Made by a program: the position numbers and the translations under genes
In this document: one piece after another, positions 1-12,639 of the stretch
Numbering within the stretch: the stretch's first letter is position 1
Layout: each line of letters starts with the position of its first letter
Assembly: GCA_038501625.1 (NCBI GenBank)
Contig: JAZAYU010000172.1
Coordinates: 992,001 to 1,056,000 of the forward strand
From: Corbicula japonica
Taxonomy: Eukaryota; Mollusca; Bivalvia; Venerida; Cyrenidae
Reading direction: 5' to 3'
DNA length: 64,000 nt
The notes under the pieces: generated by a model
Database searches by the model: none
What the model saw: the letters and a program-made list of their open reading frames with translations, nothing else
Told to the model about the DNA's origin: nothing

Positions 1-915
1 AAAAAAGTTAAAAACAAAAGACGCAGAAATCGGCGTGTTTTTTGTTCTGCAACTAAGTTTGTGTTAATTTATGCGCATTATTACTGGTGGTGATAATTTT
101 AGAAACATAACTATGTTCTTTTTGTAGAACGGTAAACTTAATATTTTACATTTTATGATAATAAGAACATCTACAAGTAAATACATGTAATAAATTGATG
201 ATAATCACTTCGAGATAACTTATAAACAAAGAAGTTAATGGGCACTGAGGTGTCTTCGTTAACAAACATCAGGAAATTATTGCATATATTAAGTCATATT
301 CAAACCAACTTTAAAAAAATCTTTTATTGGTTCGATTCTCAATATTTTTACCTTTTTAGAAAGCCTTGATATTGTTTAAATAGATGCAAAAGCAATTTAA
401 GAGTTATTTGTAAAATAAAAAAAAGTTATGGGATACCGCCGTCTGTTTTGTTACAAAAAGAATTTTGATATATCTGTTAAAATAATGAATTTAAGTTAAG
501 GTATCGCCGAGTTTACTTTACTTTCTCTAATTAACAATATTTATAAACAAAGACGTCGATTTCTTTCCGATTTTAATGTCTGATTTTAAATATCTTAACA
601 TTTTTGAAAAGCCTAGAGGTTTTATGAAAAGATGCAGAAAAAGATATTTAGAGTTTTCTGTATAAATATATATGTAGTATAAATATTCTTCTAAATTTAC
701 AGACTGCGAAAGAAAAACGGTTGAATACCGCCAAGACGCAATGAAATGAAGTTTTTTTTCATATACGCTACAAAACATTTTAATACTTATTGTAATCATA
801 ATAATATCGTCAGTGACAGACTGAAGAGTCAAATATACGGTAAAGAAAATAAAACAAGTCGACATTCTTGAGATTTGATAAGTTTTACAAGTACATCAAA
901 TCAATTAATTACTTT

Positions 916-1025
916 GGGACGAATAGTCCCGTAAAATGGAACGAAATGTCCCACTTAAAAAATTGGGACGAATCGTCCCGCGCGAAACGTCCTAGTACGA
1001 ACAGTCTTTGGCACGAATAGTCCCG
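916..1025. repeat. cluster of GGGACGAATAGTCCC-like short palindromes
   Basis: Two near-identical 15-16 base palindromic words (around 916-931 and 965-980) and at least two degraded versions (around 938-951 and 1010-1025) lie within 110 bases. Seen directly; the function is unknown. They could be remnants of one inverted-repeat element or a clustered binding motif. Confidence 0.5.
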
Positions 1026-2203
1026 GAACCGTAATTAGGATATTAGTATGGAACGCCGTCTCGTGAGAATGTTTTTTTAGACTGTCACCTTGCCTATCGC
1101 GACACGCACTTTTTAACTCTATTATTGCGCCCACAGGCGTGTTCACGTAAGCTGGGTTCTGCCACGAGATCTGATGAAAATTTAATACAGACGTTGCAAT
1201 CACAATATTTACCTTATTGGAACCTTTGAAATATTTTAAAATGAAATCATTTCAATTAGAAGACCATATTTTTTTCTCTAAATTTAAACCGTTTTTGATC
1301 AAAATTACGTGCGAAATGAAAAACTTTGCCCTACAACCATTTATTTTGTATTTCTTGAGATAACTTCAAAATACTTTTGCATACCCTCATGGCGACCTTA
1401 GAAATAGTTTACAGTGAAATCACTTCGATTAAATTTCATAAAAAATTATATAAATTTCCCAATTACGAGAAGACAAAAGGGTTAAGATGATTTAGAACAG
1501 TAAAGAAAAATAGTTAAGTTTGAAAATCCCTAAAATTCTAATCAAACACATAAACGAAGCATCGCATAACAAAAACAATTCAAATTCACACATGATCAAA
1601 ATCATACTGACAATACACTAGATCCTTTAAAACAACTTTTAGTTATGAAGAGAGAAATAAACAATTTTATTTTTGTCATTATTTTCGCAACCATGAAATT
1701 AAAGGTCAAACACTCTTTTACAAATATCTCTTACTATATGCATGTGTTAGACAAGAGGACCTTAGATATTGTTGTTAGTAACTCATTACTCAGGAAGGCA
1801 TTTAAAGGAATTTTAGGGATTTTTAGGCCAAACTATTTGTCTTTACTGTTGTAACTTTTCTTAATGTATAAAAAAAATAAACATATATAAATAACATTGA
1901 TTTATGCAAAGTTTGATGAAACTGCATTTTTTCCGTAAGGGAGATTTTGATATTCTTCCATTTTTATCAATGACTGCACGATGACAAGTGCCATAGGGCC
2001 AACATATAACGTGACAGTCTATTATCACGAACAGGCAGCAACTGCGTACCATATATTTGCATTCATTTATGTAAAATGGGGTAGGCAAGTACTTTAAACG
2101 CTTTTGTTTTATAAACCATATACATGTACCTGATTTTGTAGCTCGACATCATATTACCCAAATTTCCCATTGCCCAGTGTGGAAGAAATTCGTCTACAGC
2201 ACT

Positions 2204-2285
2204 GTTAACTAGTTTCATTAGAAATCGCGATTGATTTTGGATTTGTTAACTAATTTCATTAGAAATCGCGATTGATTTTGGATTT
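2204..2285. repeat. 41-bp tandem duplication
   Basis: A 41-base unit beginning GTTAACTA and ending TTTTGGATTT occurs twice in direct succession with one mismatch. It looks recent. Confidence 0.8.
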
Positions 2286-3725
2286 GTTTATCATGCAAAA
2301 GCGCCACCTGTCGGTCAGACTTTTTATATAGCGATGTCTCTAGACGTTCGTCAGAGCAGTGTGATACTGATCAATGACAGAACGTCTAGATGATCTAGAC
2401 TATGGTCCACTTTGTTCAAAAATACAGTGATTCAAATGAGATTATCTCTAGTGGGGAGCAACCAGCGCCGAGAATAAAAGAAACGTGAAAATTACTAGCC
2501 GATCTATTCCCAAGAAACTCTATCAAAATCTTGAACAAATTTAGTAAATATTTAATTTAAACAGAATCGCTCATAATAACAAAGATTTCAAACTTTTCTT
2601 TTAGAAATTACTGTCATTAACAATTTGCTTCCTGAGGAAACTCACTGGCAGATAGAAGAACATTATGTAGATATTCTTATAACACTATTTAAGACGTTAT
2701 TGCTATATTTTATTTTATTTATTTTTAAGGAACTTGCAATCAAACAAAGATATGCGGTGAACAACATAACTCTGTTGTAAAGTTGTTGAAAAGAGAATTC
2801 AATGCTAAATTTCGACAAAATTAATGAATTCAATGTTAATTAAAAAGGACAAATAGCCATAACTGCTTGGAAGTAAATACATGCTTTGATTTCAAAGTTA
2901 ATTTGTTCAAATGCTCAATGTTATAGCTTTTATATCTTATATTTGCGTATCGCGCCCTTTCTTAGTTAATAGAGACCATTTTCAATTATTTTATTAATTT
3001 TGTGTGTGCTTTAGCAGGTTTGTTTATGTTTAGCCTCCTATCATACATTCTTTCAACTTTGAAATTTTACGACTAGAAAAAATATTACCAACCACTCTGT
3101 GATATCTGAAATAAACAGTTTTACAGTTTATTTTCTATAAATAAGTTACAGTTTAATATCTTTAAAAGTCTTAGCATTTCTTGTCATAGACTGATTGATC
3201 TTCTGCAAACATTGACGTAATGACACGATGGAAGATAACTGTTTAATTTCTTATTTCAGAATTTCAAAATTTCTTGTTCAATCTTTTAATTATCAGAGTA
3301 ACGTTGTTTGTGCCGTGTGGCTGCAAAGAAAAGTCGCCCCGTACATTTAATTAATGCTGTTATTATCTAGTACGCCCTTTGAAAGCCGCTAAGTACAAAT
3401 AGTGAAAATATTAAGGTATCGCAAACATTGCAAATGGCGAAGACAGGCTAAAATTTCAAAAAAAAATGAATTTTGGGGGAAATACTTATTGCCATCTAGA
3501 TTTTAGTAAATAAATGGATTTAGCTATGGAAGTAGTAAATGTTTGCAAGCTCAGTTTAGTCTAATTCATGTTCTAATTACCCAGCACATACTAAAATAAA
3601 AGAAAAACCATTTGCATGAGAACTCTAAAATTCATGAACAATATACCAAAGCAACTCATACCTGAAATAAGTATATGCTGGACTACAATGTTTAGTGCCA
3701 ATTCGTCAAAATAATGTTAGGGTTT

Positions 3726-3812
3726 TCAAGAAATTCAAGGAAAACTTACTTCCTACTTTCACTTTCTACTTTCACTTTGAACCAGGAAGTAAGATTTCCT
3801 TGAATTTCTTGC
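3726..3812. repeat. short hairpin-forming inverted repeat
   Basis: AAGAAATTCAAGGAAA at the left is matched by its complement TTTCCTTGAATTTCTT at the right, with CTTACTTCCT and AGGAAGTAAG nested inside. The spacer carries a CTACTTTCACTTT duplication. It is probably a small foldback element. Confidence 0.65.
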
Positions 3813-3844
3813 TAATGGATTATAATTAGATTTTAAACAAATGT

Positions 3845-4125
3845 GATTAATCATGTTTTCTGTTTTTCATGATAATGACAATGAGGAGTCCTATTAAAAC
3901 GAAACAAGGAATTAAGAGCAAATTTCTGTCTGCTTGTCCTTTTTATGCAAGCAATGCATTTTTAGCAAAATTAAGGATAACTCTTGCCAAACTATTTCAA
4001 AAATCAATTATTACAAGATTAAAGCTGAAATTGAAGACTGTTGTTGGCATATGATCATAAATAAAGAGTGAATTCAATGTCTTTCTAATAAAAAAATTAC
4101 GAACAAAAGTGACCGATTACAACTT
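3845..4125 (+). repeat. dispersed repeat with an inverted relative at 34090-34345
   Basis: The sequence with TTAAAACGAAACAAGGAAT, the TTGCCAAACT region and the CATATGATCATAAATAAAG tract reappears in reverse orientation inside a MET-like gene intron. The two copies are clearly related but diverged. A 28-base direct repeat (3810-3837 and 4335-4362) flanks the plus-strand copy. The family is not identified. Confidence 0.6.
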
Positions 4126-4880
4126 TTGTTGAGTGTATATTAGTGATTCTTTATTAAAGGAAATGGGGGTATACACAATTGTACTTAGATTATGAGTAAC
4201 GAATGATTAAATCAGTGAACCAACTATCAAAGCATGATGTCTTTACAGTTTTATATTGACTTGTAATTCATTTATTTTTTGCATTTAAAGGCTAGCAGTG
4301 TAACCTTTTATTCTGACACAAAAGAGACATAAAATGCTAATGGATTATAATTAGATTTTAAAGGCTAACATGCATTCAAGCCATAAGACTGTCAAGGAAA
4401 TTAAAGCCTTTTATTTGTACACGTGAGAAAACTTCGAACAATTATTTTTTAGATCATGCTTTTTATATTAACAACTGTCTGTTTCATACATGTATTATTA
4501 TAAAATCTTTATTATATTCTCATCTACGCACAAACAAGAATAATACATAATATACACATTAAAATCGACTGTACACAGTCATTCAATATATAACAAGAAA
4601 TATCTTTAAAAAAAAAGATAAACGGCGTTGATGGAAAATATTTTTATATATAAGAAAGAAAGAAATAAAGAGCGTGCAAAAATTTCGTCTGGTGATAATA
4701 CGTCGATTAAAGAAGAATGTCTAACATTAACTGTACATTTATTCAGTTTCAATAAAAATACCTCTTGTGGAGTTAGTACTAATGACGAATAAATGTTATT
4801 AAAATACAATAAATGAAAATAATAACAACTTGTTACAACAGCCAAATCTACCAACTTTTACGTAAATTAACTTAAAAAAA

Positions 4881-4953
4881 AGTGTCCCTCCCGAGTAATG
4901 AACCCGGAGCCTCCGCTTTAGAGGCGAGTGTGATAACCACTACACCAAGGCGA
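4881..4953 (-). pseudogene. tRNA-like sequence, probably a tRNA pseudogene
   Basis: Read on the minus strand it has an A-box-like TGGTGTAGTGGTTATC and a B-box-like GGGTTCATTACTC at tRNA spacing, resembling metazoan tRNAs that begin with GGTGTAGTGG. The two ends do not pair as an acceptor stem and the anticodon stem is mismatched, so a working tRNA is unlikely. It may be the head of a SINE. Confidence 0.45.
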
Positions 4954-5550
4954 TTTGAATATCTGGACTAGAAATTAACAATTAGTATGAAAGGAACTAG
5001 AAAGGAACCAGTAAGAACCAGAAATATCTGCACTTCTCTTTCGTTTTACACTGTGTATTGTACTCGAGTGTTTACCTGACACCCATGAATATTCCATATA
5101 AAATCGTATTTAAGCCATCAATTGACTTAACTGGTTATTTATACCGTAAATATATTTTTCTCCAATACAATTATCGCTTTTAAAAACGAAAATGCCCCAT
5201 ATAAGTGCCATGTAAATACTAACACACAATATAAAAATCGTTACGGTAATCATTTACGAGACCCACTAATAACAAATCAAAATAATCTATTTGATTTTCC
5301 CGCTGCATAATAAGTGTTATTTACAATATTCCATTGGTCGAAAAACTAGGTCAAAAGTGAGCTTAGACAGCTAACGCCGAAAAATCATAAGAGACTTATA
5401 GACAGATTACAATGACTGGATTTAACATAACTATCAGTAAAATGTTTTGTTCATGTGGTATAGCTTGTATGGCTTGATAAAATAAATAATGTGTTCTGTT
5501 GCACGAGAGAGTCATGATGGTAACTAAGCGCTCACCTGACGATATTAATT

Positions 5551-5613
5551 GCCAAAGGTTATAAAACTGAGCATGGAAACCAGTCTCAAATCTCAGCTTT
5601 ATAACCTTAGGCA
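5551..5613. mobile_element. internally deleted copy of the palindromic Harbinger-like element
   Basis: It has both terminal arms (AAGGTTATAAAACTGAGCAT at the left, the complement of the other end at the right) but only about 63 bases, with most of the interior gone. Same family as 21486-21630. Confidence 0.75.
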
Positions 5614-7142
5614 CTGATCTACAAACTATCTTCGCTATAACCTATGTAGCTTATTAAGATGGCATCCTTACAGACAAAACGGGGAAAATAATCTCCTGAC
5701 AACCATATTATTTACGGAAAGACATGGCTAGAAACATGTAAGTTAAGAATCACCCAAGGATAATTCATGTGAAATATTAATTTTAATATTTAAGCTCATA
5801 ATGGCCCCTGGGCCTTAGGCCCTTTGGCTATAATTCATTTTTGCGGGATTATCACATGCTAACTGGAAGTGGCAAAGTGATAAAAACTAATATGCTATTG
5901 ATTAAAACCGATCATAGAAATTTAATAATCGAAATGAAAAAAAAAATTGTGTTAGTGCAAATTATTTCCCAATAATCGAACTGGTCAGATATCTTAACCC
6001 TGAATTTTCCGAAACAATGAACAGAACACATATTGCAGGCAAGATGTGTTTTTTTATCTTCGAGCAATCGAGCATTGCTTCACTGATTGAAATCTATCCA
6101 GATTTCTCATTACTAAACCCTCATATTCACTAAATTGGAATTGCTTTTCACAATGAACATAAGTATAATAACACATTAATTTCCTCTTCTTCTCACAAAA
6201 GTGTCTTAAATGACCCATATTTATGGCCATCCCATATTTATGTTTTTGTCAAGCGCACGTGAATCAAAACCACTAATGTTGTGAAACAGATTCGAGTGTT
6301 TTTATGAAAGAAAAAAGTTTATAAGATCACGGTATGTATCTCAATAATCAGCGCTCGAATGACAATGTCAGTCACGGATGATGAGCGGCTCGAGTTGCGG
6401 ATGAGAGTGAGAAAAGCGTTAATATTTTTACTTTTATCTTTTACTAATGCCGATTTAAATCACGTTAGTGATTGCAATTGTTCTAGGCCAACATAAGCTA
6501 TATAAAACTGCAATGGTTTTTGCAGACAGTCCCTACATTGTGGTGAAAATCCCCGAAGAAGGTGGAAAATTCGACCCATCGCTCAAAATTAAACAAGTTA
6601 CCACTGAAGAGAACTTAGAAAGGCACTGATGACGACAATTAAGTACATATTGCAGGCTCAGTTCGATTGAGCCTATTCATTAGCAGTAGTGGAAATGCGA
6701 AATCCGACGCAGCCTATCCTCGATTTGAGTGAGACACAGCACAAGTAAATGAGCATGGAGCAAACAGTGGTGTATTTTCAGATTATTACATTCAAGTTGA
6801 GTGGCGTATGGTCCTATAATAGAAGAACTGGTTTTCCCTAAACGAAAACAAAATGGGCCGAACTGAAGAGAATAGAATTTTGAGAGGGAATCTGCGAATA
6901 AAATATAAATCCTGCATATCATAAAGCCAAAGGCAAATATTAAAAAGCATTAAGTATATCACTTAGGTGATTTTTATTATTTAAAATTTTATTGGCTGGG
7001 TTATTGGAACCACACGTCTTAAAATGGGCTAAAATATTTAAAAAGTACTTTACTTTTAGAAGTATTATTAATATTTATTATAAAATATCGTGCTCAACGA
7101 CCTTCAAAGAATGCATTTGATACCTACAATGATTGAATGTAC

Positions 7143-7200
7143 AAGGAGACTTTTTACAGCCGCCACAAGGCAAAAGAACGCTACTGTGATATTTAAAGAT
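7143..7200 (+). mobile_element. fragment of the tRNA-like SINE
   Basis: AGGAGACTTTTTACAGCCGCC followed by a CGCTACTGTGA stretch matches the outer end of the SINE seen at 35920-36150. Only the end remains. Confidence 0.5.
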
Positions 7201-7997
7201 GCAAAGGGAACTTAAACGGCACCAAACACGGAAAGTTTATAGTACGATTAACCTAAAAAAACAAAGCACCGCAAACAAATAACAAAAAGAGATCTTGAGG
7301 CTTTACCGCGTTGGCACGGTCACCGGCAAAACATTTTTATCACTAGTTTTTAAAACCAATTTCAATCAATGCACAAGTTGTCATGGTGAATTAACACCAA
7401 CACATACTCATTCAAACAAATAAAACATAAGAGCAGCGGGAAAGTAGGCCGGCATTTTATAACCTACCCTAAGCGATCAACTCAGGAAAAAATTAACAAA
7501 AATACGATTGAAATAAATAGGCAATAATAAAGTTAGTTTCTTAATCAAAATATTTGTTTTGTTTATTTATTTTGATGACTGAATTGTTTAAAAAGTTCCA
7601 TTTAAGTTTATGAATGCTACATGATATATTTCAGATTTAGGGGAACTTAGATTTTTGTACCCTAACACCTAGAAATTTGATTCAGTTACACATGTTTCGT
7701 CTTATCATTCAATAATGAAGGAAATTATGTAATATTGGGTCAATGCACTAATTAATCACTTTAATATTTTCATACCCGCTCCTCTAACACGGTAATAAAA
7801 AAGGCAGACATAAAAAGTTGCACTTAAAATGTTATCGTTGAGTTCCGTCTGTTAATTGTCTTTGTTTTAAATTGTATGTACTTCCGTACCCACGCTCATT
7901 TAAAAAACAGAACAGCTTTAGAACAGTGTTCGAACATGTTTCCACTTCTATCATTTTTAATTCGTTACTTTGAAAATAACATTCCATAAATCAAACA

Positions 7998-8999
7998 ATG
8001 GAGAATGCATTTGTATACTTGTTCCTTATTCTGTTTAATTTTGTGTTTTGCTTTTCACAAAATGAAAGCATTTACGAAACGTTTCAATCCAAAAATGCTC
8101 CACCGAGTCATATATTGGTCTCTAAGACAGGGCGCGTCTATTTGGCTGGACAATCAGTTATTTACGAATTTTACAACAACACCGTTTCAGCCAAAAGTCT
8201 AGCAACAAACATCAATGCAACGCAAACAGGGACAGAAAGCGACAAAACATCGGTATTTTTGCTGTTCGAAATGCATAACAACGAGTTCATTCTACGTTGC
8301 GATGTTGATAACTGCTTTGTGCACAACAGTTCTGACTTAACAATGTCTTGGCGCGCCATTACCAATGGCAGCGGATCGTCGCTTGGTGGTGAAATTTCGG
8401 CGCAGGTGGCCACATTTGCACGATACGACGATAGGATTTATTTATATCCAGCAATAAGCAGAAAAGATGGTGTAAGCTCCTTTTCTGAGCGGAAACTTCG
8501 CATAAAGGATGACAATCTCCATCTGGATTATTGGAACTCACAAGTGACAAGGTACATTACATCAAAACCTAATCAATACTTCAAGTTTATTTTTTCGTTT
8601 TATTCTAACCAAAGTGGCGGACATGAATTCCATATTGACCAATATGGATCTGTGTATTTTCTAAGGAACACTGATATTAATGGGACAGAGAGTGTGGCTT
8701 ACATTAGCCAGCTGTGTGTTGGGGACCATTACTTTAGATCATACATTGAGAGCAAAATTGAGTGCAACGGATACACGAAAATTGTGGCGGGATACCTGAT
8801 AGATACCCTATATGGTCAAACTGTTTTAGTTGCCTTTACGGGTGTATTCCCACAATATCCCGGATCAATAGTATGTGCATATTCAATAAAAACCATCCGG
8901 ACTCATTTTGACAACGTATTGACAGCTTGTTTCAAAGAGGCTCGTGGTTCTTGGCCTACGTGGATAGACCGTGATGGTGATTCCTGTTCGAAACGATGG
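7998..8999 (+). CDS. MET-like sema first exon, upstream paralog
   Basis: An intact 334-codon exon. Residues 1-20 are a hydrophobic signal peptide (cleavage likely near CFSQN) and the rest is the first part of a sema beta-propeller, with several N-glycosylation sites and the shared words [29 protein letters not shown] and RGSWP. It is the paralog of 17079-18071, roughly half identical by eye, and ends at the same place with a phase-0 donor (TGG then GTAATT). Start context is strong (A at -3, G at +4). Read-through would stop after 340 residues. It lacks three cysteines that the downstream copy has between residues about 120 and 155. It is either an alternative first exon splicing to 19206, or a separate duplicate. 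Identity as a MET-type sema is firm; which exon it joins is not visible. Confidence 0.85.
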
Positions 9000-9165
9000 G
9001 TAATTAATATAAATTTATAAACTGTGCATTAATACATATTTAGCTGAAGAAATTGTCAAACTCTTTTAGTTGTTTTCACGGGTTTAACACGGCAATTAAT
9101 ATCCAGCATCAATAGTCCTTGCTTATTTAATAAACATCATCCGGACTTATTTTGACAAAGTACTG

Positions 9166-9287
9166 GACTGAAGGTTATAAAGCTGAGATTGGAAACCAGT
9201 CTCAAATCTCAACTGGTCGCCATTTCAGCCAATCAGATGCTTGAGATTTGAGACTGGTTTCCATGCTCAGTTTTATAACCTTGGGTA
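9166..9287 (-). mobile_element. palindromic Harbinger-like element inside the sema pseudo-exon
   Basis: A foldback copy, shortened in the middle, flanked by CTG on both sides (9163-9165 and 9288-9290). The paralogous exon shows the empty site (GTATTGACAGCT), so the 3-bp target duplication and the element ends are fixed independently here. Confidence 0.85.
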
Positions 9288-9317
9288 CTGACAGCTCCTG
9301 GTTCGCGGCCTACTGTT

Positions 9318-9521
9318 AAATCATTTATTTCGCGCGGGTTTAATTTTCGCATATTTCGCACTCCGGCAAGAGCTCGAAATTCAACCCCAGCGAATTTAAA
9401 CCGTTTAACAGTGTTTCTTTATTTGAAATAACAGTTGCGCGAATTTATGCCCACGCAAATTTGTTTTTTTACTGGTTTTTGCGAGAAAATTTGTTCCCGC
9501 GAAATTAAATGATACTACGGT
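9318..9521. mobile_element. TTTCGCGGG-type short inverted-repeat element
   Basis: About 204 bases with ends resembling TAAATCATTTATTTCGCG and its complement, rich in GCGAATTT words. It interrupts the sema pseudo-exon between sequences contiguous in the intact paralog. A second copy is at 52060-52255. Confidence 0.7.
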
Positions 9522-9836
9522 AATTAGATATACGGCGATGGCAATTCCTGTTCAATACCCTTGGTACCCATGTTAATTAATTATAATCTTTAAAAAATGT
9601 GCTTATTAACACATCGTTAAACAGCATTTTCAAAGTCCTACTAACGTTGAGGAATATGTAGTGAACTTGGTTTAAGATTAACGCCAGTCCTGATTTTTTT
9701 TTCGAATTTATTACATACATCTTATTGTTTATGTCACGATGAGGGTTGGTGAAGCGAATGTTTCTAACTGCTGCACATGTTAATCGTTAATAAGGCTGAG
9801 GTCATTCTTTCGGACAAAAAATTATAATCTTTTCAG

Positions 9837-9907
9837 TGAAGAAACGGTGCCCCGTGCATCACAAGAACACATTTATGTGCAAGTCCAAGGCACACCGCAA
9901 TGCACAG
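9837..9907 (+). pseudogene. possible relic of sema exon 2 belonging to the upstream copy
   Basis: A good acceptor (TCTTTTCAG) and donor (ACAG then GTACGC) bracket 71 bases. In one frame they give KRCPVHHKNT, resembling [10 protein letters not shown] of the true exon 2 at 19206. It is shorter than the 186-base exon, and entry in phase 0 meets TGA at once. The similarity is short and may be chance. Confidence 0.35.
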
Positions 9908-10735
9908 GTACGCCGATTTAAGACGATCTTAAAAGAATGGTTTACTGTTTGTTTGGCAGTTTTCAACTTATCAAGACAACATGTCTCAAATTGGATATGC
10001 TACTTTTAAAGTTGATTGTAGCTATGATTGGTGAAGTCCTTAGCAAATACCTTTGTAACCACAACCATTCTTGGTAATAGTATGCAATTTACTTTTCTGA
10101 AAACGTAAGTGTCAAGCCTTATTCGATCACTTTCTTACTGCCAAAATATATTGTATTGTTGTTTGATTTTTTTTCTACAATGTTCGAGTACATAATGCTT
10201 CATATGTTTGTCGCCTATATTATGATAGTTTGTATATTTTCAGGAGAGAGATTATACAAGTTATTATAACTTTCTTCTCAATCCTGTTGCAATTATTCAT
10301 TATGTGTTGTATATGTACATTTATCGAAGAATAAATATTGTTTAAAACAAGCCTAATTCGAGAATACATTATGTATAATTAAAATTGACGAAAAGAGAAG
10401 AAATCAGCATTTATCAATTGCAAATCAATTGCAATCATTTATCAATTGAATCCTTCACATGGTCATATTGGTATTCCGGGTAAAGACTACCATGATAATT
10501 CTGCAGAAGGTCGGGTAAATATTGATAAAGGTCTCCAGACCTGACAAATGTACCTCATCGTGTTGACCTCTTCCATTGGTTCCAGGTGTTGAGAATATGC
10601 ATGCATCATCCTAAGAATTGTAAATGTGTTAATTTCTTATAGTAATCACAAAAGAAACTTGGTTTTAAATACGTATTAATTGACGTTTCAACGACTTGTA
10701 AGAGTTTTGGGAACTTTCTTGTCGTGTTTGCCTCT

Positions 10736-10976
10736 TAACCCTTTCCTCCTCAGATACACCTTTATTGCAAGGGCAAACAGTTTAGATCCAGATCATCCGG
10801 CACATCCGTGCCGTCTGATCAGGATCTAAACTGTTCGCTTTTTGATTTGTTAGGTTATCTCTGACCAAAATGCGACCAGTGCAGATCCTGATCAGACGGC
10901 ATCGATGTGCCGGTTGATCTGGATCTACACTGCTCGCACATGCGTAAAAAGGGGTATATATGGAGGATAGGGTTAA
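10736..10976. mobile_element. TTAA-flanked palindromic piggyBac-like element
   Basis: It starts TTAACCCTTTCCTCC and ends GGAGGATAGGGTTAA. Inside, GATCCAGATCA words and their complements make it foldback. TTAA on both sides and CCC...GGG ends fit piggyBac target duplication and termini. No transposase is present. Confidence 0.75.
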
Positions 10977-11511
10977 ATACGAGTCCCATCGGTTCCAGGG
11001 GTTCAGAATATGCATGCATCATCATTCGAACTGTAAATGTGTTTATTGCGAATAGTTATCTCAGAAAGAAACGAAACTGATTTTACATATGAATTGACTT
11101 TTCAAAGACTTGTCACAAATTGGGGAATGTACGTACAAGTAACGACTGTCACCATAAATACCTAGTTTGGTGACATGTTCAATTCTGCATTAGGTCCATA
11201 TTATGTTTCAGATAGTAAATAATTTCGTATTACCAAATATATAACGTACATGTTAATATATTGTACCGACGTGAAATGTAACAGTTACTGTAAGTGTTGT
11301 TGATCTAAAATAATATAAAAGAAAATCAATTGATATAAACAATACACGAATAAATGGTTTAGATGCAGGTCCAACAAAGGCAAGAACACTTGACAGTTAA
11401 TTACAAGCTTCCGTTTAATAACATTGTCATCAAAATTCACAATCGATGAACCTCTGCACTTAAAGTGAATATTTCTTCCGTCTAGATATTTTATTACAAA
11501 CTTAAAGAACG

Positions 11512-11690
11512 TACAGTGAAACCTCGCTATTAGGCCACCTCTTAGACTTGCCGTTAGTAGTTTTAATTTTGGGGTGGTCTAAATATTGGGTTGGAAAAAA
11601 GAGTAACTGTGTAATGCACTTTGAGAAAGTGGTCTTATTATTGGGATGGTCTTAATTTCGGGGTGGTTTTTGTTAGGGGTTTTGCTGTTG
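11512..11690. mobile_element. CAGTGAAACC-ended inverted-repeat element
   Basis: It begins TACAGTGAAACCTCGC and contains repeated GGGGTGGTCTTAAT words in complementary orientation, ending near GGGTTTTGCTG. Other copies are at 25343, 51418, 52983 and 58495. Confidence 0.65.
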
Positions 11691-11738
11691 TTGTTTTAAT
11701 TGGAGAAGAAATATGTTAATTATTTGATAGAATGAATT

Positions 11739-11739
11739 G

Positions 11740-11802
<63 letters not shown>
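11739..11802. repeat. (ATA)n microsatellite
   Basis: About 21 uninterrupted trinucleotide units. Confidence 0.95.
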
Positions 11803-12639
11803 TGCGATGCGATGGATGCATTATTGTGTCGTGAACATGGTCAACCTGATGTCTTGAGTATTAGATTGTTCACAGGAATGGTTTTCAACAATAAAGAACT
11901 TAATTTTGAAACACACTATTTCGTGAAGCAGATTTAAATGCCTAAATATAAAAAAATTATATAAATATTCTTTATGTAACATAAAAATGTTTAAATTATT
12001 TGTATCGTAATCAATTAGCTGTTGTTGTTTTTTCTTTGAAAAAAGCCGGTGGCGTAATTTCCGTGAAATAGTTTTCCAAAAAACAAACCTAGCGCAAAAA
12101 GTAGCCCGGAATAATAAGTTTCTTATAACGATTTTATGTTTAGATTACATAGATCTAATATGAAAACGTTGAATGCATTTACTAGTGCATGATTAAACTT
12201 TCTTTTATTTCAACAACCACCGTCAAACTTCAAATTTAAGTAATTAAGTAATACTTGTTAAACCTATTATGCCAAGTATCCTTTATTTGCCTTTATATTT
12301 CCTACTAAAAGGGATTGGTTATTATTGCGGATGATTTTAAACAGCCTTCCTATTGGGCTAAGTGAAAAGCTCTGTAATTGGGTATGTGGCTACTTTAAAC
12401 CATTGTTACATCGCGCTTTAAAAATAAGCGCATTGTATTAGAATGCTTTGGATTCCGGAAGCGCTTACTAAAGTACCCCCTTTACGTAATCAAATTTGAA
12501 TTGAGTTAGCGAAAGTACATTTAATACTTTTTCGAACCAGCTAAAAATGTGAACGGTTGCAGTATTATTACTTGTGTATTCTCATTGTGTCAGATTTGAA
12601 CTAAGTAAGAGAAAGTATCATAATACTATACGTTCTCGA

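Larger units (their letters stand above)
1..7997. other. gene-poor stretch upstream of the first sema exon
   Basis: No coding exon could be supported here on either strand. The open frames are short, AT-rich and resemble no family I know. The stretch holds the small repeats listed separately, a tRNA-like relic, a short copy of the palindromic element and a SINE fragment. It may be intergenic or hold 5' untranslated exons of the sema transcripts, which sequence alone does not show. Confidence 0.6.
9053..9578 (+). pseudogene. decayed partial copy of the sema exon 3' end
   Basis: Directly behind the intact upstream sema exon, its last 200 bases recur in degraded form: 9053-9165 matches the stretch encoding GQTVLVAFTG through HFDN, 9291-9317 matches the GSWPTW region with a small deletion, and 9522-9578 matches the exon end and donor region. 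The frame is broken by stops and shifts. Two small mobile elements (9166-9287 and 9318-9521) split it. It shows a third tandem sema unit that died. Confidence 0.8.

Noticed and set aside
3810..4362. LTR retrotransposon bounded by 28-bp repeats
   Set aside because: The repeats are too short, lack TG...CA ends, and no polymerase or primer site lies between them.
11737..11937. 66-codon open frame beginning with a run of isoleucines
   Set aside because: The run is the translated ATA microsatellite.
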